From assembly GCA_023409695.1 (NCBI GenBank), contig JAEYQZ010000226.1, forward strand, positions 1 to 19,781: 19,781 bases of DNA, read 5' to 3'. The DNA comes from Methanobacteriota archaeon. GTDB lineage: Archaea; Methanobacteriota; Methanobacteria; Methanobacteriales; Methanobacteriaceae. The first letter of the stretch is position 1; every line of letters begins with the position of its first letter. Under the pieces are notes generated by a model. The model was given only the letters and a program-made list of their open reading frames with translations. It ran no database searches and was not told the DNA's origin. Below, one piece after another: positions 14,331-19,781 of the stretch. The translations under genes were made by a program, and so were the position numbers.

Positions 14331-14392
14331 CTCCATGAACTTTTTTGATAAAAAGTTCACAATTATATGTGGTATTTAAACCAAACGGATTG
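14331..14392 (-). promoter_or_regulatory. rpl1 leader: hairpin, TATA box and inverted repeat
   Basis: TGAACTTTTT and AAAAAGTTCA (14336-14345 with 14350-14359) form a perfect 10-bp stem with a 4-nt loop, ending right before the GGAGG of rpl1. Further upstream on the minus strand is TTTAAATA (14373-14380), directly preceded by ACCAA-TCCGT-TTGGT, a 5-bp inverted repeat overlapping the expected TFB site. The hairpin may affect ribosome access or be a remnant of an L1 control site; no rRNA-like L1 site is evident in it. Confidence 0.45.
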
Positions 14393-14412
14393 GTCAACTT
14401 ATTTATTAAAAT

Positions 14413-15335
<923 letters not shown>

Positions 15336-15379
15336 ATTATCACTTACCTAAAAACATCTAAGCTAATTTAATGTAGTAA

Positions 15380-15568
15380 TCAGTATGCACCACTGATAAG
15401 TTGTGCTACCAGAGTTATTACAAAACCTATAACCCCTATAATTATAATTCCGATTCCAGTTATCTTCGCCACGTTTAAAAATTCATCACGATCTGGCCTT
15501 CTGGATATGTATAAAACTCTTCTGTATTGTTTTAAAGCTTGGGTAATAGATTCTTTATTCAAATTCAT
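15380..15568 (-). CDS. secE: Preprotein translocase subunit SecE (Sec61 gamma)
   Basis: A 62-residue single-span membrane protein that clamps SecY in the translocon. An amphipathic N-terminal helix (SITQALKQYRRVLYISRRPD) is followed by the conserved DEF and one transmembrane helix at about 36-58 (ITGIGIIIIGVIGFVITLVA). AGGT precedes the ATG at 15568. A TATA box (TTTATATAG, 15638-15646 on the minus strand) about 75 nt upstream makes this the likely first gene of the secE-spt5-rpl11 transcript. Confidence 0.95.
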   Translation of the reverse strand: MNLNKESITQALKQYRRVLYISRRPDRDEFLNVAKITGIGIIIIGVIGFVITLVAQLISGAY

Positions 15569-15637
15569 AAAAATACCTACTTAAATTCATAATAGAATAA
15601 GTTATTTAATTAGGGAATAATGTATTTGGTAATTATT

Positions 15638-15646
15638 CTATATAAA
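15638..15646 (-). promoter_or_regulatory. Promoter of the secE-spt5-rpl11 operon
   Basis: CATTTATATAG on the minus strand predicts a start near 15617 and a leader of about 45-50 nt before secE. Confidence 0.5.
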
Positions 15647-15732
15647 TGATAATAGTTTATTTTCATTATGAATTTATAAACCTTTTCATTTTTATAGATA
15701 ACTAAAACTAACCAAGAGAGAGAAAATCATAG

Positions 15733-15770
15733 GGTGTTTTATAATTTATATTATATGATTAAAAAACACC
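15733..15770 (-). terminator. Hairpin over the ftsZ stop codon
   Basis: GGTGTTTT and AAAACACC (8 bp) plus TAAT/ATTA (4 bp) pair around one T-T mismatch, spanning 15733-15770 and including the TAA at 15759-15761. It is probably an end-of-gene structure separating ftsZ from secE; the T-run lies in the stem rather than after it, so terminator activity is uncertain. Confidence 0.45.
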
Positions 15771-16910
15771 ATCTATAAACTCTTCTAAAGCTGATTCATG
15801 CACTGAATCTTTACTTTCTTCTTCTAAGTACTCGCGCTCAGCAGGCGCGCCGTATATGTGAGGAGATTTTACTCCAGCTACTACTATAGTTGTCCTGATG
15901 ATATTTTGAAGGTCTTCCTGTATCTGAGTACCCCAGATTATGTTTGCATCTGGATCAAGTTCATCAGCCACTATCTGGACAATCTTTTCAGCTTCATGTA
16001 ATGTCATATCTGAACTTCCAGATATGTTTATCAATGCACCTTTAGCATTTGAAATATCCAGATCAAGTAATGGGCTGTTTAATGCCTCATGAACAGATTC
16101 AATTGCTCTATCGCCAGATTCAGATTCACCCATACCAATCATTGCCATTCCAGAACCCTGCATTATACTTCTTATATCTGCAAAGTCAAGACTTACAAGA
16201 CCCGGTTTAGTTATAAGCTCAGTTATTCCTTTAACGGCTCTTCCTAAGAGTTCATCTGTAACCATGAAAGCTTTGTTTATAGGCAGATTTGGTGCAACTT
16301 CCAGTAATTTATCATTTGGTACCACAATTACTGTATCTGCATTACTCTGCAGTTTTTCAAGTCCTTTTTCAGCATTTTCTCGTCTTCTGAGTCCTTCAGC
16401 ACTGAAAGGCATTGTAGCGACTGCAATTGTTAATGCGCCAATCTTTTTGGCTAACTTCGCAATTACTGGAGCAGATCCTGTTCCAGTACCTCCACCAAGC
16501 CCACAAGTTACAAAAACCATGTCGGCTCCTTCTAACCTTTCTTTTATCTGTTCTTCACTTTCTTCAGCACTTTCTTCACCTATTTCAGGTATACCGCCAG
16601 CGCCTAGTCCTCCACATGTTCCTTTACCTATGAGTATCTTTTGATGAGAATTTGAGTAGAATAAGTCCTGTGCATCTGTATTTACCGAAATAGTATCTGC
16701 GCCTTCAATTCCTATTTCCATAAGTCTTGAAACTGTATTATTTCCAGCCCCTCCAGTTCCAACAACAAATATTTTTGCTTTACTCTGCTCTATAATATCT
16801 TTGAGATCGCTGTTAATGTCAGATATATCGAAGTTATTCTGGATATCACTTGGTGTTCTCTCCCTTCTCACTTCAGATTCTTTTAAGGTACTATTTATAA
16901 GAGATTTCAA
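15759..16910 (-). CDS. ftsZ: Cell division protein FtsZ
   Basis: A 383-residue tubulin-family GTPase that forms the division ring in the cytoplasm. The P-loop-like VVGTGGAGNN (50-58) and tubulin signature GGGTGTGSAP (139-148) are intact. The T7 synergy loop reads LVSLDFADIRSIM (238-250), keeping both aspartates but with Ser where bacterial FtsZ has Asn. An N-terminal extension of about 40 residues precedes the fold. The start is TTG at 16910, the only start near the GGGGGTAGGA region. A TATA box (TTTAAATATAAG, 16962-16973 on the minus strand) gives a leader of about 30 nt. It lies upstream of the secE cluster on the same strand. Confidence 0.96.
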   Translation of the reverse strand: MKSLINSTLKESEVRRERTPSDIQNNFDISDINSDLKDIIEQSKAKIFVVGTGGAGNNTVSRLMEIGIEGADTISVNTDAQDLFYSNSHQKILIGKGTCGGLGAGGIPEIGEESAEESEEQIKERLEGADMVFVTCGLGGGTGTGSAPVIAKLAKKIGALTIAVATMPFSAEGLRRRENAEKGLEKLQSNADTVIVVPNDKLLEVAPNLPINKAFMVTDELLGRAVKGITELITKPGLVSLDFADIRSIMQGSGMAMIGMGESESGDRAIESVHEALNSPLLDLDISNAKGALINISGSSDMTLHEAEKIVQIVADELDPDANIIWGTQIQEDLQNIIRTTIVVAGVKSPHIYGAPAEREYLEEESKDSVHESALEEFIDGVF

Positions 16911-16961
16911 TTCCTACCCCCACAGCCAATGTTGTTAAATTTATTTGTGGTATTGTAATAA

Positions 16962-16973
16962 CTTATATTTAAA
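16962..16973 (-). promoter_or_regulatory. TATA box of ftsZ
   Basis: GGTTTTAAATATAAG on the minus strand; predicted start near 16941. Confidence 0.5.
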
Positions 16974-17186
16974 ACCAGCGATTATATCAATGATAATTTA
17001 CTATCTTGCAAATAATTTTTTAGTTTTATGATGATATCTCCACTACATCTTTTAGATATTGCTTAAGTATATTACTACATTAATGTCTTTGATTTTCTAA
17101 TATAAGTCCACGTTAAATTCATGAAAATATATCTAAATATAAGAATTATCTCCTAAAATTTAAGATTAAAAAATTATTCCCCCAAA

Positions 17187-17750
17187 CTAAGATCGAGGCA
17201 TTGCAATTATCTCTTTAATTTTAAGATCAAAGAAATTATTCATATGCGCCGGCTCTAAAACTACTGCAGCGTCAGCACCCCTTGCAGTTCCACCAATTGC
17301 AATTATCTCAGAGTCCATGGGTATTAAACCAGCATCAGCAGCCATAATGGTTACTTCAACACAAACCTTTATTCCCTGGCCAAATAGTCTAAGGGTACCA
17401 GCTATTATCTCAACAGGTGTTACACCACCAAATTTATTTGATATTCCCCTGCCAACACCACTTAATGCATGAGATCCTGTGTAGAAGGTTATATCATTTT
17501 TTTCGAGCTCATTTTTACCTTCGCCATCTATTTCAAGCTTTCCTTTTTCTTTAAATCCTGCATGGTGAGTTACACTTATTATATCCACATCATTCATTGC
17601 TTCTCTTAATTTCAGCGCAGTTTTACCCGATACAGAAGCAACTACAATATTTTTTATGCCTAATTCTTCCTTTCTCTGCTTTATAACTTCTACCAATTTA
17701 TCTGTATTTTGTTCACCAGGACTTTCAAAATAATAAATGCTCTTTTCCAT
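17187..17750 (-). CDS. Stand-alone pyruvate kinase alpha/beta-type (PK C-terminal-like) protein
   Basis: A 187-residue protein resembling the C-terminal allosteric domain of pyruvate kinase without the catalytic barrel, so it should not be a pyruvate kinase itself. Typical segments are NIVVASVSGKTALKLREAMN and IIAIGGTARGADAAVVLEPA. There is no signal peptide or membrane helix. The ATG at 17750 is preferred: the in-frame GTG at 17759 is part of the site GAGGTGA, which then sits 5 nt before the ATG. TATA candidate AATATAAAGT (17792-17801, minus strand). It is divergent from comA, and since ComA consumes phosphoenolpyruvate a metabolic link is possible but unproven. The family is widespread in methanogens and uncharacterised as far as I know. 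Confidence 0.82.
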   Translation of the reverse strand: MEKSIYYFESPGEQNTDKLVEVIKQRKEELGIKNIVVASVSGKTALKLREAMNDVDIISVTHHAGFKEKGKLEIDGEGKNELEKNDITFYTGSHALSGVGRGISNKFGGVTPVEIIAGTLRLFGQGIKVCVEVTIMAADAGLIPMDSEIIAIGGTARGADAAVVLEPAHMNNFFDLKIKEIIAMPRS

Positions 17751-17759
17751 TTGTTTCAC

Positions 17760-18061
17760 CTCAATAACACTATTATTATTTATCTCCCAAACTTTATATT
17801 TTATTGATATTTTTTGCAGCTATGCTCGGTTTATCCCATAAATCACAAAAGACATGATGCCATTATAATAAAAAATTGACTAAAATTTTACCTTTGATAG
17901 TATTATTTGTTACAATTTACATACATATACAAAACTTAGAATGTCAAACTAACAAACACAAATTTTAAAATTTACATACATTACTATATAAATCACAAAA
18001 ACAATAAGAAACTGACATAATTAGATTTAATCGTTTTAGAAATTTATCAAAAGGTGAATTA
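17760..18061. promoter_or_regulatory. Divergent promoter region of the PK-like gene and comA, with two direct-repeat pairs
   Basis: Contains TATA boxes for both genes: AATATAAAGT (17792-17801) for the minus-strand gene and TATATAAATC (17985-17994) for comA. Two exact 13-bp direct repeats occur: ATAAATCACAAAA at 17838-17850 and 17988-18000, and AATTTACATACAT at 17914-17926 and 17969-17981. The second copies flank or overlap the comA TATA box. No ORF or RNA gene is seen. Confidence 0.5.
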
Positions 18062-18835
18062 ATGAAAGCATTTGACTTTATTACACCATATCGAGTTGAA
18101 AAGCCTCGTAAAAACGGAATTACCATGATGTTAGACAAAGGCATGGGATTAAGAGTTCTAGAAGATTTGATGGAAGTATCCGGCGAATATATAGATTTCG
18201 CCAAATTTGGATGGGGGACATCTGCCCTGCACGACAGAGAACTCATACAAAACAAAGCAGAAATGTATTTGTCCTACGATGTAAATCCATATCCTGGCGG
18301 AACCTTATTTGAACTTGCATATATGAAAAACAAGTTTTCAGAATTTTTAGATGAAGCTGACAAGTTAGGACTTACAGCTATCGAGATATCAGACGGATCT
18401 ACCATTATATCACCTGAAGAAAGAAGAAATATAATATCTGAAACTAAAGACAGAGGATTCATAGTTATTTCAGAAGTTGGAAAAAAGAATCCTCAAGATG
18501 ATTGCAAACTGGACACTGACGACCGTGTGAAACTTATAAACTCAGATATAAATGCTGGTTCCGATAGGATATTAATTGAAGCACGTGAAGGTGGAAAAGG
18601 TATAGGCATTTATGATGAATGTGGAAATATCAAGGAAAATGAGCTCGAAATACTGGCAAAAACAAATATGGAAAAAATAATCTGGGAAGCCCCTCTTAAA
18701 AACCAGCAGACAGATCTTATTTTAAAGTTTGGACCAAATGTAAATCTAGGTAATATAGCTCCAGAAGAAGTAACTTCACTTGAAACACTTAGACGCGGGC
18801 TTAGAGGAGATACATTAGGTAAATTAGATATTTAA
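18062..18835 (+). CDS. comA: Phosphosulfolactate synthase (coenzyme M biosynthesis)
   Basis: Catalyses addition of sulfite to phosphoenolpyruvate to give (R)-phosphosulfolactate, the first step of the PEP route to coenzyme M. It has 257 residues, the usual size for this TIM-barrel family. Recognisable stretches include FAKFGWGTSAL (47-57), YPGGTLFE (77-84), IEISDGS, VISEVGKK, ILIEAREGGKGIGIYD and the C-terminal GPNVNLGNI. AGGTGA lies 4 nt before ATG. The other com genes are not in the window. The stop is 14 nt from the convergent methyltransferase stop, with T-rich sequence between. Confidence 0.95.
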   Translation: MKAFDFITPYRVEKPRKNGITMMLDKGMGLRVLEDLMEVSGEYIDFAKFGWGTSALHDRELIQNKAEMYLSYDVNPYPGGTLFELAYMKNKFSEFLDEADKLGLTAIEISDGSTIISPEERRNIISETKDRGFIVISEVGKKNPQDDCKLDTDDRVKLINSDINAGSDRILIEAREGGKGIGIYDECGNIKENELEILAKTNMEKIIWEAPLKNQQTDLILKFGPNVNLGNIAPEEVTSLETLRRGLRGDTLGKLDI

Positions 18836-18849
18836 TTTTTCCATATCTT

Positions 18850-19530
18850 TTATTTTATACAGTAAAATCCAGCCTGCATGTAAGAATACCAGAATATTTC
18901 AACTACACTGAATCCTATTTTTCTCAGTAATGAAAGATGCTCTTCAACAGTTATAGGGAAATATTCTAAGCCAAACCTTTTTATATGGTTTTCAGCATCT
19001 TTAACTGTCTTACCATTTGAAATTTGAAATTTCTTCCAGTATTCTTTTCCTATTTCAGTTCCTTTTTCTGTAAGCGGGCGAATATTTTCAAAAGTTACAT
19101 ACACTCCATTTTCATTTAAATTATCATAACATGATTTTACAGCTTTATATCGTTCACCTTCACCCAGATAGTGATGTGATTGAATTGCAGTAATTACATC
19201 TGCGGGATTTGAAAGAGAAATATCCTGGCTTGGTGTGGATTCTAAAAATTTTACTCTATTACAATCTATTAACTTTTCTTTTGCCTTATTTAGCATGTCG
19301 ACAGACGGATCAGCCAGTATAAAAACTGTATCCGGAAATTTTTGCAGTGCTTTTTCTACTAGATTACCTGTTCCACAACCTGTATCCAACCAGACATTAA
19401 GGTTTATATCCATTGATTCAACCAAATTAAGGATCTCCCGGTGAAAGAAATTATAATAAGGAATTGTATTTGCTATTTGGGAATCATATTCACTTGAAAG
19501 GTGTGATGTTAAATTATCTGATCTCTGCAT
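18850..19530 (-). CDS. Class I SAM-dependent methyltransferase
   Basis: A 226-residue Rossmann-fold methyltransferase. Motif I is LDTGCGTGNL (48-57), followed by the acidic strand ILADPSVDML and a motif IV region ADVITAIQSHHYL. The SHHYL stretch replaces the usual post-strand residues and is typical of the small-molecule (UbiE-like) group. The substrate is unknown. The ATG at 19530 is chosen because GGAG lies 8 nt upstream; an in-frame TTG at 19548 sits before that site. A TATA box (TTATATAAT, 19609-19617, minus strand) and a 7-bp inverted repeat in the leader precede it. It is convergent with comA and not obviously related to it. Confidence 0.87.
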   Translation of the reverse strand: MQRSDNLTSHLSSEYDSQIANTIPYYNFFHREILNLVESMDINLNVWLDTGCGTGNLVEKALQKFPDTVFILADPSVDMLNKAKEKLIDCNRVKFLESTPSQDISLSNPADVITAIQSHHYLGEGERYKAVKSCYDNLNENGVYVTFENIRPLTEKGTEIGKEYWKKFQISNGKTVKDAENHIKRFGLEYFPITVEEHLSLLRKIGFSVVEIFWYSYMQAGFYCIK

Positions 19531-19557
19531 TTTTATTTCTCCAAACAATCATAAATT

Positions 19558-19617
19558 AAGATTAAAGCTAATCTTTAATATAGTGAATAACTAAATAGTT
19601 TTGACTAATTATATAAG
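19558..19617 (-). promoter_or_regulatory. Promoter and leader inverted repeats of the methyltransferase gene
   Basis: TATA box 19609-19617 (minus strand) predicts a start near 19588. AAGATTA-AAGC-TAATCTT (19558-19575) is a perfect 7-bp inverted repeat just inside the transcript. AACTA-AA-TAGTT (19589-19600) lies over the predicted start. Either could bind a regulator. Confidence 0.4.
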
Positions 19618-19734
19618 AAATCTGTTTATATGTTATGGAACTCCAAAAAATTATAGATTTTAGGGATTCGCATGCTTTGATTTTCAAATTATCTAAAAAT
19701 TATTAAATTTAAAAAAGTTACGTTATTCACTATA
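19579..19734. repeat. Separated 13-bp inverted repeat
   Basis: TATAGTGAATAAC (19579-19591) and its exact reverse complement GTTATTCACTATA (19722-19734) bracket about 130 bp of non-coding sequence that otherwise shows nothing recognisable. Confidence 0.4.
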
Positions 19735-19781
19735 ATTTTAAGAATATACATGATTTGATCCTGAATTTCTAAAATAAATAC

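Noticed and set aside
16264..16644. 126-codon plus-strand frame within ftsZ
   Set aside because: Antisense of the FtsZ GTPase domain, with Ser/Pro-rich shadow composition.

Overview
The window looks like a chromosomal segment of a mesophilic Methanobacteriales archaeon, most likely a Methanobacterium-like genus. The DNA is AT-rich. Promoters are archaeal (TATA boxes) and ribosome-binding sites match GGAGGTGAT. The gene content fits: methanogenesis marker 16, ComA of coenzyme M synthesis, archaeal AlaRS, the archaeal ribosomal stalk genes (L11, L1, P0/L10, P1/L12), Spt5, SecE and FtsZ, and two secreted proteins with pseudomurein-binding-type repeats. The last point implies a pseudomurein cell wall. 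No tRNA, rRNA, CRISPR array, IS element or phage gene was recognised.

Layout. 1-669: two small hypothetical genes on the minus strand, one cut by the window edge. 752-1771: a PflX/COG1313-like radical SAM protein, divergent from them. 1938-6711: the most unusual part, a cassette present twice in tandem. Each copy has a long conserved leader, a gene for a secreted transglutaminase-like, pseudomurein endoisopeptidase-like protein, a small PepSY gene, and a hairpin/T-run terminator. The PepSY gene is intact in copy 2 (6247-6642). In copy 1 it is only a decayed, internally deleted remnant (3821-4022). Both hydrolase genes lack a usable ATG, GTG or TTG at the conserved position and probably start at ATT behind a GGAGG site. 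6967-7506: a zinc-ribbon membrane protein.

7597-8856: the marker 16 / homocysteine-biosynthesis protein (minus strand). 9093-9269: a 58-residue membrane protein. 9446-12151: alaS. 12355-15568: the translation/secretion cluster on the minus strand, in transcription order secE, spt5, rpl11, rpl1, rpl10, rpl12, with TAATG overlaps at two junctions and a terminator after rpl12. 15759-16910: ftsZ. 17187-17750: a lone pyruvate-kinase C-terminal-type domain protein. It is divergent from comA (18062-18835), and the gap between them carries two pairs of 13-bp direct repeats. 18850-19530: a class I methyltransferase, convergent with comA.

How the genes work together. The right two thirds is housekeeping: ribosome stalk, transcription elongation, secretion, division, methanogen cofactor and sulfur metabolism. 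The left third is cell-surface and accessory. The hydrolase-PepSY pair suggests a wall hydrolase with a co-secreted modulator, analogous in logic to the SleB/YpeB pair of Bacillus; this is inference. Start codons are diverse (TTG for spt5, ftsZ, marker 16 and the partial gene; probable ATT for both hydrolases), so gene starts were chosen from Shine-Dalgarno position.
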